Counted from the first letter of the stretch, positions 8,365-16,916 are shown. The stretch: 64,000 nucleotides of DNA from Saccharothrix australiensis (GCF_003634935.1 NZ_RBXO01000001.1:7279501-7343500), one strand, 5' to 3'. The notes: generated by a model not told the origin, from the sequence alone. Translations and numbers: made by a program.

Positions 8365-9216
8365 ATGACACCGAAACAACGACGTCTCGCCCGCCGACTG
8401 CGCCAATTGCGCCACAACGCGGGGATCAGCATCGAGGATGCAGCAACCCGTCTCGGCTGCAAGCAACCCAAAGTCACCAAGATGGAACTCGCCCAGCTCG
8501 GCGTGAAGCCCGAGGAGGCGCGGGCGTTGTGCGAGTTGTACGGCGCGAGCGAGGCCACCACCGCGAGCATCGTGTCGCTTGCCCGCAACGCGAAGGTACG
8601 CGGCTGGTATCAGAGCTACGACGACGCGGCCAGTCCCGAGAACATCGAGTTCGTGGACCTGGAGACCGACGCGGTCAGCGTGTCGAACTTCCAGATCGAC
8701 CTGGTTCCGGGGCTGCTCCAGACGCGTGAGTACGCCCGCGCGGTGCTCCGTGCGGCCCACCCCGACCTCATCGACGAGGTGCTGGAGCAGCGGGCCGATC
8801 TCCGCATCAAACGACAGGACCGCGTGCTCGACTTCAGCCTCGCCGTCTGGGCGATCGTCACCGAGGCCGCTTTGATCCGTGCCGTGGCAGGTCCGGACGT
8901 GCATCGTGCTCAGCTCAAGCATCTGACGGGACTCGCCACCATGCCCAACGTCCAGTTCCAGATCATCCCCACCCGCGAAGGCGAGCACATGGCGATGGGC
9001 GTGCCGTTCGACTGCTTCCGGTTCGATGACGGCTGCGGGACGGTGGCGATCGACCACCTGACCGGCACCCTCTTTTTGGAGGATGAAACCGACGTAGAGC
9101 GGTATAGGCTGGCGTTCCAGCACTTGTGTGGTGTTGCGTTGAGCCAACAGGACTCGCTGGCCATGCTTCACCGCTACGCCAAGGAGGAACACAGCGAATG
9201 GCAACGCCGGAACTGA
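8365..9216 (+). CDS. XRE-family regulator with C-terminal DUF5753
   Basis: I chose the ATG at 8365, four bases after a TGAGGGA ribosome site, giving 283 residues; the longer frame has no good site. Residues about 8-65 are a helix-turn-helix of the Cro/C1 type (LARRLRQLRHNAGISIEDAA, then KVTKMELAQLGVKPEE). The rest is DUF5753: VPGLLQTREYARAVLR, RQDRVLD, LATMPNVQFQIIP and a C-terminal helix. This is the intact counterpart of the broken gene at 2148-2636. It overlaps the following DUF397 gene by 19 bp. Such regulators control development and secondary metabolism in actinomycetes; its own target is unknown but may be the divergent promoter. Confidence 0.9.
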   Translation: MTPKQRRLARRLRQLRHNAGISIEDAATRLGCKQPKVTKMELAQLGVKPEEARALCELYGASEATTASIVSLARNAKVRGWYQSYDDAASPENIEFVDLETDAVSVSNFQIDLVPGLLQTREYARAVLRAAHPDLIDEVLEQRADLRIKRQDRVLDFSLAVWAIVTEAALIRAVAGPDVHRAQLKHLTGLATMPNVQFQIIPTREGEHMAMGVPFDCFRFDDGCGTVAIDHLTGTLFLEDETDVERYRLAFQHLCGVALSQQDSLAMLHRYAKEEHSEWQRRN

Positions 9217-9383
9217 TCTTCGGGACTTGGCGCAAGTCGTCCTTCAGCGGCGGCAACTCAAGCTGCGTCGAGGTGGCCCACGCCCCCACCGTCGTCGGCA
9301 TCCGCGACAGCAAGAACCCCGAAGCAGGCCACCTCACCCTCCCCCGCACCACCTGGCTGACCTTCCTCGCCGCCATCAGGTGA
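9198..9383 (+). CDS. DUF397 domain protein
   Basis: A 61-residue DUF397 protein with W-RKSSFSGGNSSCVEVA and GIRDSKNPE. The ATG at 9198 lies within the end of the XRE/DUF5753 gene and is preceded by GGAGG, the standard arrangement for this pair. Function of the family is unknown beyond its co-occurrence with DUF5753 regulators. Its stop codon adjoins the start of the truncated toxin frame, which suggests that the regulator pair was joined to a toxin cassette that had already lost, or lost in the process, its own 5' end. Confidence 0.85.
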   Translation: MATPELIFGTWRKSSFSGGNSSCVEVAHAPTVVGIRDSKNPEAGHLTLPRTTWLTFLAAIR

Positions 9384-9408
9384 CCTCTCTCGCCGCTGTC
9401 GCGCACAC

Positions 9409-9672
9409 GGCACCAACCAACCCGAACTGAGCCAGGCCGTCGCCACTTTCACCGAGGCGTACCAACAAGCCCAGCAACTCCTGCTCCAGGCCATCACCCT
9501 CCGCGACACCCTCCACGCCCTCGCCAACCGCCTGGCGAACCCGACCGCACCACCCCATCCGACACCCCCGCCACCCCACCCACCCGACCGCATCGACCAG
9601 ATCCGCCGCTCGATACCGGCAGGACTTCCTCGTGCCCAAGCTCAAGGACGGTGGCTTGGGCCGGGGACTGAC
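9409..9672 (+). other. In-frame upstream remnant of the deaminase toxin (no start codon)
   Basis: This stretch is open in the same frame as the deaminase gene that follows but contains no ATG, GTG or TTG. It encodes GTNQPELSQAVATFTEAYQQ, a helical segment continuing to LANRLAN, then a run rich in proline and histidine, then DRIDQIRRSIP. This matches the general plan of actinobacterial SCP1.201-like deaminase proteins: N-terminal helices starting before a G-S/T-N-x-P-E-L motif, a proline linker, then the catalytic domain. About 30-40 N-terminal residues with the start codon appear to be missing. Confidence 0.6.
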
Positions 9673-9993
9673 GTGACAGTGGTGAAAAGCGGCCCAGGAG
9701 ACGAGTGGCACGCCAAGGCGTTGGCAGCAGCGCCTCAGCTTCTCCCGCCCCATCTGCGGCGTGCGGTCCGACTCGCCACACACATCGAGGTGAAACTCGC
9801 CGTCCGTATGCGGGAAGAGGAGCGCTCGCACGAGACGGTGCTCATCGACCGGGGGGTGTGCGGGCGTGGCGCGATGGACCGAGATGAACCGCTTACCTGC
9901 GATAAGACACTCAAGTACTTCCTCCCTCCCGGTGCGACACCGACCGTGGTCGAAAGCGATGGCAGCCGCGTGACATATCGAGGACGAGGATGA
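9673..9993 (+). CDS. SCP1.201-like (DddA-like) deaminase toxin domain, 5'-truncated
   Basis: From the first usable GTG (9673) the frame gives 106 residues that form most of an SCP1.201-like nucleic-acid deaminase: H37-I-E39 as the zinc/proton-shuttle motif within ATHIEVKLAVRMR, then the two zinc cysteines C63 (GVCGRG) and C76 (LTCDKTL), then YFLPPGATPTVV and SDGSRVTYRGRG, the conserved C-terminal beta strands. The active-site residues are all present. The natural protein is longer (see 9409-9672). Family members include the double-stranded DNA cytidine deaminase DddA. The stop TGA overlaps the ATG of the Imm1 gene that follows, as in toxin-immunity pairs. Whether it is expressed is unclear, because a start for the full protein is absent. 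Confidence 0.75.
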   Translation: MTVVKSGPGDEWHAKALAAAPQLLPPHLRRAVRLATHIEVKLAVRMREEERSHETVLIDRGVCGRGAMDRDEPLTCDKTLKYFLPPGATPTVVESDGSRVTYRGRG

Positions 9994-10409
9994 GCTTCAC
10001 CGCGTACTGGCGCATCTACGACGAGACGGACCTACGGGCCGGCGCTCGGATGACGGTGACCACCCCGGCTGACGTCGAGGTGCTGGTCGCGCGGTTGGCC
10101 GAGGACACCGCCGAAGCCGCCAAGATCGAACACCACGGCCGTGCCCGGCTGACATTCGAAGGCGAGTCGGCACCCGACCACATCCTGGTCGCAGGCGTCG
10201 CCGGCGGGTACGGGTACTTCGAGTACGCCGACGACGACCACGAGCCGAGCCGGCCGGTCGGCGACCCGGCTTCGCCGGTGTACCACTCCGACTCCGACGA
10301 ATACCCCGCCGGGAGCGGCCTGCCGATCGAGGCGTTCACCGCGGCGTTGTGCGAATTCCTCGCCACCGCCCGCAGACCGGCCTGCGTGGACTGGCGACCG
10401 GCGCTATGA
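9990..10409 (+). CDS. Imm1 family immunity protein
   Basis: A 139-residue protein whose ATG overlaps the deaminase stop (ATGA, 9990-9993). The pattern is that of Imm1: N-terminal SFTAYWRIYD, acidic loops, a GGYGYFEYAD block, YPAGSGLPIEAF, and a C-terminal FLATARRPACVDW. Imm1 proteins are known neighbours of deaminase-superfamily toxins in polymorphic toxin systems, where they bind and block the toxin in the cytosol. Translational coupling and adjacency make it the cognate immunity protein of the upstream deaminase. A paralogue follows at 10683-11123. Confidence 0.85.
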   Translation: MSFTAYWRIYDETDLRAGARMTVTTPADVEVLVARLAEDTAEAAKIEHHGRARLTFEGESAPDHILVAGVAGGYGYFEYADDDHEPSRPVGDPASPVYHSDSDEYPAGSGLPIEAFTAALCEFLATARRPACVDWRPAL

Positions 10410-10682
10410 GGTGCGCACCGGCCGGGTTGAAGGCGTGCCGGTGAGCACGCTCCACGACACCTGCCGCGACCCCGTCAAGGCGCAGACGCACCGGAGGAAT
10501 CGTTGGCGTTCCCGATCGGAACGCGGTGCGGGGGCATCCGGGGGTCGCCCGTGGTCGGACATGACGGAAAGGTTCTCGCACCGGCCGCGCGCAAAACCAG
10601 TGCGTTGAGACCGCTCCACTCCAACGGCCCAACCGGGCGTCCCAGGTGGTCACTCACCGCATCCACTGGGATGATGCCGGCC

Positions 10683-11123
10683 ATGAGCTTCACGGCTGTG
10701 TGGCCGATCGCCAACCCCGACGGCACCGAGACCGCGGACGAGCTGACCGTCGACGCCCCGGAGGACGTGGACGCCCTGCTGGGCCGCCTCGCCGAACCCG
10801 GCGCGGGCCCGGCGGTCGTCGAGCACGGGGACCGACCGCTGCTCGACGACACCGAGGGGCTGCTCGGCGCGCCGGGCCGCGCCAAGATCCCGGACCACGA
10901 CGTCGCGGCGGCCGTCCACGGCGGCTACGGCTACCTCACCTACGCCGACCCGGACCACGACTACTCCACTCTGGACGGTGACCCGGACTCGCCGGAGTAC
11001 CGCTCCGAGTACGTCGACTACCCGGCCGGCTCGGGCGTGCCCGTCGGCACGCTCGCCTTGGCGCTCAAGGACTTCCTCGCCACCGGCCAACGGCCGACCT
11101 GCGTGGGCTGGCAAACCGCCTGA
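10683..11123 (+). CDS. Second Imm1 family immunity protein
   Basis: A 146-residue Imm1 paralogue starting MSFTAVWPIANPDG (ATG at 10683) and sharing GGYGYLTYAD, YPAGSGVP and FLATGQRPTCVGW with the first copy. It differs by an insert of about ten residues near the middle (EGLLGAPGRAKIPDHD). There is no second toxin gene next to it, and the 273 bp between the two Imm1 genes hold no recognisable reading frame. It looks like an orphan immunity gene kept as protection against a related toxin, or left over from an earlier toxin cassette. Confidence 0.85.
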   Translation: MSFTAVWPIANPDGTETADELTVDAPEDVDALLGRLAEPGAGPAVVEHGDRPLLDDTEGLLGAPGRAKIPDHDVAAAVHGGYGYLTYADPDHDYSTLDGDPDSPEYRSEYVDYPAGSGVPVGTLALALKDFLATGQRPTCVGWQTA

Positions 11124-11206
11124 CGCCGGCGGCCCACGCGACCACAACGACCACAACGCCCGCCGGCCACCCCGCGCCTCGCCTCAGGGCACCCCGCGAC
11201 CCCGCC

Positions 11207-12097
11207 TCAGGGCACCGCGCGGCTCGCGAACGCGGCGCTCAACGCCTCCCGCCAAGGGCGCAACGGCCTCAACCCCGCCGCCACCCACGACGCGTTGGAC
11301 AGCACCGAGTACGCCGGGCGCGGCGCCGGGCGCGGGAAGTCCTCGGTGCCGCACGGGCGCACGCGTTCCGGGTCTTCGCCCAGCTCCACGAGGATCGCGC
11401 GGGCGAAGCCGCACCACGTCGTCTCACCGCCGCCGGTCGCGTGCAGGACCCGCGCCGCGGGACCGCCGCGCACCGCCAGGCACGCCAGCGACACCAGCCC
11501 CTCCGCCAGGTCGAGCGACCACGTCGGCGAGCCGCGCTGATCGTCCACAACGGACAGCGTCTCGCGCTCGCCGGCCAGCCTGGCGATGGTCTTCACGAAG
11601 TTCGCCCCGCTCGCCCCGTACGCCCAGGCGGTGCGCACCACCCAGGACCGCTCCCACGTCCGGAGCACCCGCCGCTCGCCCTCCAGCTTGGTGCGCCCGT
11701 ACGCGGAGCGCGGCCCGGTCTCGTCGTCCGGCTCGTACGGCCGGTCGGCGTCGCCGGGGAACACGTAGTCCGTCGACAGGTGGATCAGCGGCACGTTGTG
11801 CTCGCGGCACGCCGCCGCCAGCAGCTCCGGCCCCAGCGCGTTGACCGCCAGCGCCCGTTCCTCGTCCGCCTCCGCCGCGTCGACCGCCGTGTACGCGGCG
11901 GCGTTCACCACGACCGGCTTGAGGCCGCCGTCGCGCGCCGACCACGCGAACGACGCCACCGCGTCCGCCACCACCGACCCGTCGGTCAGGTCCAGCTCCG
12001 CCGACGACGGCGCGTGCACCAGGCCGTCGAGCGGCGCCGACGCCACCAGGTCGTGCCCGAGCTGCCCTCGGCCGCCCGGCACCAGGAGTCCGATCAC
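11207..12097 (-). CDS. rmlD: dTDP-4-dehydrorhamnose reductase
   Basis: A 296-residue short-chain dehydrogenase that makes dTDP-L-rhamnose in the last step of the pathway. It has the nucleotide-binding PGGRGQLG (7-14), VNAAAYTAVDAAE (64-76), LSTDYVF (107-113) and the catalytic Y133-GRT-K137, all standard for RmlD. GTG start. It follows rmlB by 3 bp on the same strand, so the two are one operon. The product supplies rhamnose for the envelope glycosyltransferases at the left of the window. A WxTAWAYG block after the active site also fits the family. Confidence 0.95.
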   Translation of the reverse strand: MIGLLVPGGRGQLGHDLVASAPLDGLVHAPSSAELDLTDGSVVADAVASFAWSARDGGLKPVVVNAAAYTAVDAAEADEERALAVNALGPELLAAACREHNVPLIHLSTDYVFPGDADRPYEPDDETGPRSAYGRTKLEGERRVLRTWERSWVVRTAWAYGASGANFVKTIARLAGERETLSVVDDQRGSPTWSLDLAEGLVSLACLAVRGGPAARVLHATGGGETTWCGFARAILVELGEDPERVRPCGTEDFPRPAPRPAYSVLSNASWVAAGLRPLRPWREALSAAFASRAVP

Positions 12098-12100
12098 CCG

Positions 12101-13090
12101 TCAGCCCGCCAGCGCCGCGCGCTGCTTCAGCGGCTCCCACCACGACCGGTTCTCCCGGTACCACTCGACGGTGGCGGCCAGCCCGGACGTGAAGTCGACC
12201 CGCGGCGCGTAGCCCAGCTCGGTGGAGATCTTGGTGATGTCGACCGAGTACCGGCGGTCGTGGCCCTTGCGGTCGGTCACCGGCTCCACCGACGACCAGT
12301 CGCGGCCGGTGGCGGCCAGCAGGCGCTCGGTCAGCTCGCGGTTGGTCAGCTCGGTGCCGCCGCCGATGTTGTAGACCTCGCCGGCGCGCCCGCCCTCCAG
12401 CACGAGCTGGATGCCGCGGCAGTGGTCGTCCACGTGCAGCCAGTCGCGGACGTTGAGGCCGTCGCCGTAGAGCGGGACCTTCTTGCCGTCCATGAGATTG
12501 GTCACGAAGAGCGGGATGACCTTCTCCGGGAACTGGTACGGCCCGTAGTTGTTCGAGCACCGCGTGATGCACACCGGCAGCCCGTGCGTGCGGTGGAACG
12601 CCCGCGCCAGCAGGTCCGAGGACGCCTTGGACGCGGAATAGGGCGAGTTCGGCTCCAGCGCGTGGTCCTCGGTCCAGGAGCCCTCGTCGATCGTCCCGTA
12701 GACCTCGTCGGTGGACACGTGGACGAACTTCGCCACGTTCGCCTCCAGCGCCGCCTGGAGCAGCGTCTGGGTGCCGAGGACGTTCGTGAGCACGAAGTCC
12801 GCGGACCCGGAGATCGAACGGTCTACGTGCGACTCGGCCGCGAAGTGCACGACCGCGTCCGTTCGGCCCATCAGGTCCGCCACCAGCTCGCGGTCGCAGA
12901 TGTCGCCGCGCACGAACGTCAGCCTCGGGTCGTCGGCGACCGGGGTGAGGTTCGCCTCATTGCCCGCGTAGGTCAGCTTGTCCAGCACCACCACCTCCGC
13001 GTCGGCATAGGCGGGATACGCGCCGCCCACCACCTCCCGCACGAAGTGCGAGCCGATGAAGCCCGCCCCACCCGTCACCAGCACGCGCAT
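12101..13090 (-). CDS. rmlB: dTDP-glucose 4,6-dehydratase
   Basis: A 329-residue extended SDR. I chose the ATG at 13090, eight bases after a GGGAGG site; the in-frame TTG six bases upstream is too close to it. Motifs: TGGAGFIGSHF (N terminus), VVLDKLTYAGN, FAAESHVDRSI, VSTDEVYG and the catalytic YSASKASSD, then RCSNNYGPYQFPEK. It converts dTDP-glucose to dTDP-4-keto-6-deoxyglucose, the branch point to rhamnose, and feeds rmlD downstream. It is divergent from the LCP gene at 13260; the 169 bp between hold both promoters. Confidence 0.95.
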   Translation of the reverse strand: MRVLVTGGAGFIGSHFVREVVGGAYPAYADAEVVVLDKLTYAGNEANLTPVADDPRLTFVRGDICDRELVADLMGRTDAVVHFAAESHVDRSISGSADFVLTNVLGTQTLLQAALEANVAKFVHVSTDEVYGTIDEGSWTEDHALEPNSPYSASKASSDLLARAFHRTHGLPVCITRCSNNYGPYQFPEKVIPLFVTNLMDGKKVPLYGDGLNVRDWLHVDDHCRGIQLVLEGGRAGEVYNIGGGTELTNRELTERLLAATGRDWSSVEPVTDRKGHDRRYSVDITKISTELGYAPRVDFTSGLAATVEWYRENRSWWEPLKQRAALAG

Positions 13091-13259
13091 GGTCAATGCC
13101 TCCCGCAGCGGTCGTAGATCCCAAGTCTGTCACGGTCCTTACCCGTGCAACCCACTCCGCCGTTACAGCGTCTCCCGTATTAAAGGAAAAGGCAGTCCGG
13201 GGTACCTGTCCGCGACTAACCTGTCAACGGCAGCGCAGGACACGGGGGAGGCAGCGCCA

Positions 13260-14789
13260 GTGGACACCCGTCCACCCGGATCGGCCGCGGGTTCGGCCGT
13301 TTTGCGGGTCCTAGTGCTCACCGGGCGTTCGCTCCTGGCGCTCGTGTCGGCCGCTGTGCTGCTCGTCACGTGGTACGGGTGGAGCTACCTGCGCGACATC
13401 GACGAGGGCATCGCGACGACCGACGTCATCCCCTCGTCGGTGGCCGAGCAGGGCGCGGCGCGCAAGCCGCTCGACGGCGCGATCGACATCCTGCTGGTGG
13501 GCAGCGACAGCCGCACCGACGCGCAGGGCAAGCCGCTGTCCGAAGAGGTGCTGGCGCTGCTCAACGGCGGCAAGGCGGACGGCACGCTGAACACCGACAC
13601 CATGATCCTGGTGCACATCCCGCAGGACGGCACGCGGGCGGTGGCCATCTCGTTCCCGCGCGACTCCTACGTGGAGATCGCGGACGGCTTCGGGAAGCAC
13701 AAGCTGAACTCGGCCCTGGCGCGGCAGAAGAACGACACGTCGCAGCGGCTGCGCGAGGAGGGCATGACGGACGAGGCGCGGATCGAGCGCGAGTCCACCC
13801 AGGCCGGCCGGCGCACGCTGATCAGGACGATCGAGGGCCTGACCGGCGGCGCGGTCACCGTCGACCGGTACGCCGAGGTCAACCTCGCGTCGTTCTACGA
13901 GGTGACGAAGGCCATCGGCGGCGTCGAGGTGTGCCTGAACCAGGCCACGCGGGACTCCGACTCGGGCGCGGACTTCCCGGCGGGGCGGCAGACCGTGGCG
14001 GGCGCGGAGGCGCTGTCGTTCGTGCGGCAGCGCAACAACCTCCCCGGCGGCGACCTGGACCGGATCGTGCGGCAGCAGGTGTTCATCGGCGCGCTGGCCC
14101 GCAAGGTGCTGTCCACCGGCACCCTGACCGACTTCGCCAAGCTCGACCAGCTCGTGGCCGCGGTGAAGAGCTCCGTGGTGCTCAGCGAGCGCTGGAACAT
14201 CTCGGAGTTCGCGGAGCAGATGCAGGGCCTGGTGTCGGGCAACATCGAGTTCCGCACCATCCCGGTGGGCCCGCCGACGGACACCTGGAGCGACGGCAAC
14301 GTGCTCCCGGTGGACCCGGTGCAGGTGCGCTCGTTCATCAAGGGCCTGGCCGCGGACCCGGCGCCGCCGTCCGGCTCGTCCGTGCCGTCCACCACACCCG
14401 CCGGACCGCCGCCGTCGGCCGTCACCGTGCAGGTGATCAACTCCTCGGGCATCGCCGGGCAGGCCACCAACGTGCTGGAGATGTTGGTGGGCAAGGGTTT
14501 CCAGCGCGGCCAGGCCACGCCCGGCAACTACCTGGACGCGACCGTCGTGCGCCACGCGCCGGGCGAGCAGGCCAGTGCCGAACGGGTGCTCTCCGCGCTG
14601 GGCGGTAACGCCACGACGACCGAGGACGACTCCGTGCCCGGGGGACAGGTCCTGGTCTACGTCGGTGCGGACTTCGCGCCGGCCGACAAGCCCGACACGT
14701 CCTCGGCGGGCGCCGCGCGGACGCTCGCCGTGCCCACCGACAACCCCACACCGCCGATCACCGCCGGCGGTGTGGCCTGCGTCAACTGA
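13260..14789 (+). CDS. LytR-CpsA-Psr (LCP) family glycopolymer ligase with LytR_C domain
   Basis: A 509-residue protein from a GTG at 13260 eight bases after GGGGGAGG. One membrane segment lies near residues 18-41 (VLVLTGRSLLALVSAAVLLV). The LCP domain follows, with ILLVGSDSRTDAQG, NTDTMILVHIP, the arginine-bearing ISFPRDSYVEI, GGVEVCLNQATRDSDSGADF and FVRQRNNLPGGDLDR. A linker rich in Pro/Ser/Thr leads to a C-terminal LytR_C domain (VTVQVINSSGIAGQATNVL). LCP enzymes transfer polysaccharide from lipid carrier to peptidoglycan outside the cell, matching its place beside rmlBD and the glycosyltransferases. Mycobacterial Rv3267 is the positional equivalent. Confidence 0.93.
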   Translation: MDTRPPGSAAGSAVLRVLVLTGRSLLALVSAAVLLVTWYGWSYLRDIDEGIATTDVIPSSVAEQGAARKPLDGAIDILLVGSDSRTDAQGKPLSEEVLALLNGGKADGTLNTDTMILVHIPQDGTRAVAISFPRDSYVEIADGFGKHKLNSALARQKNDTSQRLREEGMTDEARIERESTQAGRRTLIRTIEGLTGGAVTVDRYAEVNLASFYEVTKAIGGVEVCLNQATRDSDSGADFPAGRQTVAGAEALSFVRQRNNLPGGDLDRIVRQQVFIGALARKVLSTGTLTDFAKLDQLVAAVKSSVVLSERWNISEFAEQMQGLVSGNIEFRTIPVGPPTDTWSDGNVLPVDPVQVRSFIKGLAADPAPPSGSSVPSTTPAGPPPSAVTVQVINSSGIAGQATNVLEMLVGKGFQRGQATPGNYLDATVVRHAPGEQASAERVLSALGGNATTTEDDSVPGGQVLVYVGADFAPADKPDTSSAGAARTLAVPTDNPTPPITAGGVACVN

Positions 14790-14879
14790 ACCACGCTGCC
14801 TCCCGGCGACACCGGCGTCCGACCGGCCGAAGGCGGTTAGCCCGATCGGACACCGTCGACCGCCTGAGGAGGACCGCCC

Positions 14880-16142
14880 GTGAAGGCCGCGGTGATCACC
14901 GGACGCGCGCTGCTGGCGCTGCTGTCGGCGGCCGTCCTGGTGGTGGCGGGGTACAGCTGGTCGACGGTCCAGCGGGTGCAGCAGAGCGTGAACAAGACCG
15001 ACGTGCTGGCGGAGCTGTCCGACATCCCGAACGCGCCGCCCGCCGAGGACGGCGCGCTGGACATCCTGCTGGTGGGCAGCGACAGCCGCACCGACGCGCA
15101 GGGCAGGCCGCTACCGGACCGGGTGCTGCGCGAGCTGCGCACCGAGGCGACGGACACCGTCAACACGGACACGATCATCGTCCTGCGGGTGCCCCGCAAC
15201 GGCGGCCAGGTGCACGCGGTGTCCATCCCGCGCGACGTGTCCGTGCCGCTGCCGGACCACGGCGAGCAGAAGATCAACGGGGCGTACGGGCTCACCAGGT
15301 TCACCACGATGGAACGGCTCGCCGCGGAGGGCGTGGGCGACCTACAGGAGCGCGCCAAGCTCGGCGACCAGGCGGGGCGGCGGGCGCTGGTGCAGGTCGT
15401 GCAGGACCTGACCGGTGTCCGGGTCGACCACTACGCCGAGATCAACCTGTACGGGTTCTACCTGCTGACGAAGACGATCGGCGGCGTCGAGGTGTGCCTG
15501 AACCGCGCCACCAGCGATCCCGACTCGGGCGCGTACTTCCGGGCGGGCGTGCAGACGATCGCGGGCGGCGACGCGCTGGCGTTCGTGCGGCAGCGCAAGA
15601 ACATCCCCGGCGGCGACCTGGGCCGGATCACGCGGCAGCAGGTGTTCCTGAAGGCCGCGGTGTCGCAGTTGCTGTCCGCGGGGACGTTCGCCGACCCCGG
15701 CAAGCTGAGCGGGCTGCTCGACGCGATGTCGAAGTCGGTCGTGGTGGACGAGAAGTTCGACCTGTCGACGCTGGCCGAGCAGGCGCAGAGCCTGGCGGGC
15801 GGCACCGTGGAGTTCAAGACCATCCCGGTGACGAGCGTCGGCACGCTCAACGAGCGCGGGCAGAGCGTCGTGACCGTGGACCGGCCGCAGGTGAAGGCGT
15901 TCGTGGCGGAGGTGCTGGGCGAGAAGACCCCGACGCCCACGGCGACACCCACGGCGACACCCACCGCGACGCCCACGGCGCCGGCGACGCCGCTCGCGAC
16001 GCCCACGGCGACGACGCAGCGGTTCGGCGGCGGGCAGGCCGTGTCGTTCGAGGGGCAGGGCGGGTCCTCCGGCGGGCGGGGCATGCCCTCCGACGGGCCG
16101 AGGCGGCAGCTCGCCGCGCAGGGACCGCCCTGCGTCGACTGA
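14880..16142 (+). CDS. LytR-CpsA-Psr (LCP) family glycopolymer ligase
   Basis: A 420-residue paralogue of the preceding gene, from a GTG nine bases or so after GAGGAGGA. It has one N-terminal membrane segment (GRALLALLSAAVLVVAGYSW), then the same LCP blocks (ILLVGSDSRTDAQG, NTDTIIVLRVP, SIPRDVSVPL, FVRQRKNIPGGDLGR). It lacks the LytR_C domain; in its place is a Thr-Pro-Thr-Ala repeat near residues 348-378 and a glycine-rich tail ending in a cysteine (PPCVD), like the end of its partner (GVACVN). The pair likely arose by tandem duplication. Anchors envelope glycans to peptidoglycan. Confidence 0.92.
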   Translation: MKAAVITGRALLALLSAAVLVVAGYSWSTVQRVQQSVNKTDVLAELSDIPNAPPAEDGALDILLVGSDSRTDAQGRPLPDRVLRELRTEATDTVNTDTIIVLRVPRNGGQVHAVSIPRDVSVPLPDHGEQKINGAYGLTRFTTMERLAAEGVGDLQERAKLGDQAGRRALVQVVQDLTGVRVDHYAEINLYGFYLLTKTIGGVEVCLNRATSDPDSGAYFRAGVQTIAGGDALAFVRQRKNIPGGDLGRITRQQVFLKAAVSQLLSAGTFADPGKLSGLLDAMSKSVVVDEKFDLSTLAEQAQSLAGGTVEFKTIPVTSVGTLNERGQSVVTVDRPQVKAFVAEVLGEKTPTPTATPTATPTATPTAPATPLATPTATTQRFGGGQAVSFEGQGGSSGGRGMPSDGPRRQLAAQGPPCVD

Positions 16143-16220
16143 CCTGCCGCCCGGCGTCCGATGATGATCACCCGGACCCCCGGCTGCGGACGGGTGCGGC
16201 CGGATGGCAGGGTTGGCGCC

Positions 16221-16916
16221 ATGACCGTCACGGAAGCCCTGTTGACGCCCCTGTTCGCCGCCGGTCCCGGCAAGCCCCTGATCACGCACTACGACGACGC
16301 CGCCGACACGCGGGTCGAGCTGTCGCGCGCCACGATCGGCAACTGGGCGGCGAAGACGGCGAACTGGCTGCGTGACGAGCTGGACGTGGAGCCGGGCGAC
16401 CCGGTGGCCGTGCTGCTGCCCGCGCACTGGCAGACCGCCGGCGTGCTGCTGGGCGCGTGGTGGTGCGGCGCGGCGGTGACCGACGACCCGGCGGGCGCGA
16501 AGGTGGCGTTCGTGCCGCCCGGCGTGACGGTGAGCGGCGCGGGGCAGGTGGCGACGGTGTCGCTGCACCCGATGGGCGTCGGCTGCGGCGCCGAGTTCGA
16601 CTACGTGGACGAGGTGCGGGTGTTCGGCGACGAGTTCGTGCCGTGGGCGCCGGTGCCGGGTTCGACGCCCGCGCTCGGCAGGTCCACGGTCGACGAGGTG
16701 GTCGCCGAGGCGCGGCAGCGGGCGGCGACGCTGGGCATCACGGCGGAGGTGCGGGTGCTGTCCACGGTCGAGTGGACGCAGCCGGACGGGCTGCTGAACG
16801 GCTTCCTGGCCGTGCTGGCGGGCGGCGGGTCGCTGGTGCAGTGCAGCAACGCGGACCCGGACCGGCTGCCCGCGCGCCGCGCGAGCGAGCACACGTCGCT
16901 CGACCTGGTGGGCTGA
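16221..16916 (+). CDS. TIGR03089 family protein (truncated AMP-ligase-like)
   Basis: A 231-residue protein from the ATG at 16221. It resembles only the N-terminal part of acyl-CoA synthetases (LSRATIGNWAAKTANWLRDE, VEPGDPVAVLLPAHWQTA, GAWWCGAAV), and lacks the P-loop and the C-terminal lid of working adenylating enzymes. This fits TIGR03089, a family confined to actinobacteria and found next to LCP genes, as in mycobacterial Rv3268. Its function is not established. It ends just before a strong hairpin shared with the convergent DoxX gene. Confidence 0.85.
   Translation: MTVTEALLTPLFAAGPGKPLITHYDDAADTRVELSRATIGNWAAKTANWLRDELDVEPGDPVAVLLPAHWQTAGVLLGAWWCGAAVTDDPAGAKVAFVPPGVTVSGAGQVATVSLHPMGVGCGAEFDYVDEVRVFGDEFVPWAPVPGSTPALGRSTVDEVVAEARQRAATLGITAEVRVLSTVEWTQPDGLLNGFLAVLAGGGSLVQCSNADPDRLPARRASEHTSLDLVG

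Noticed and set aside
10410..10682. A short plus-strand frame (65 codons) between the two Imm1 genes
   Set aside because: No ribosome site and no toxin or immunity motif; the frame has Arg/Ser-biased shadow composition.
11441..13117. A 558-codon plus-strand frame opposite rmlD and rmlB
   Set aside because: Antisense to two certain genes; composition is Arg/His/Gln-rich with no recognisable fold.
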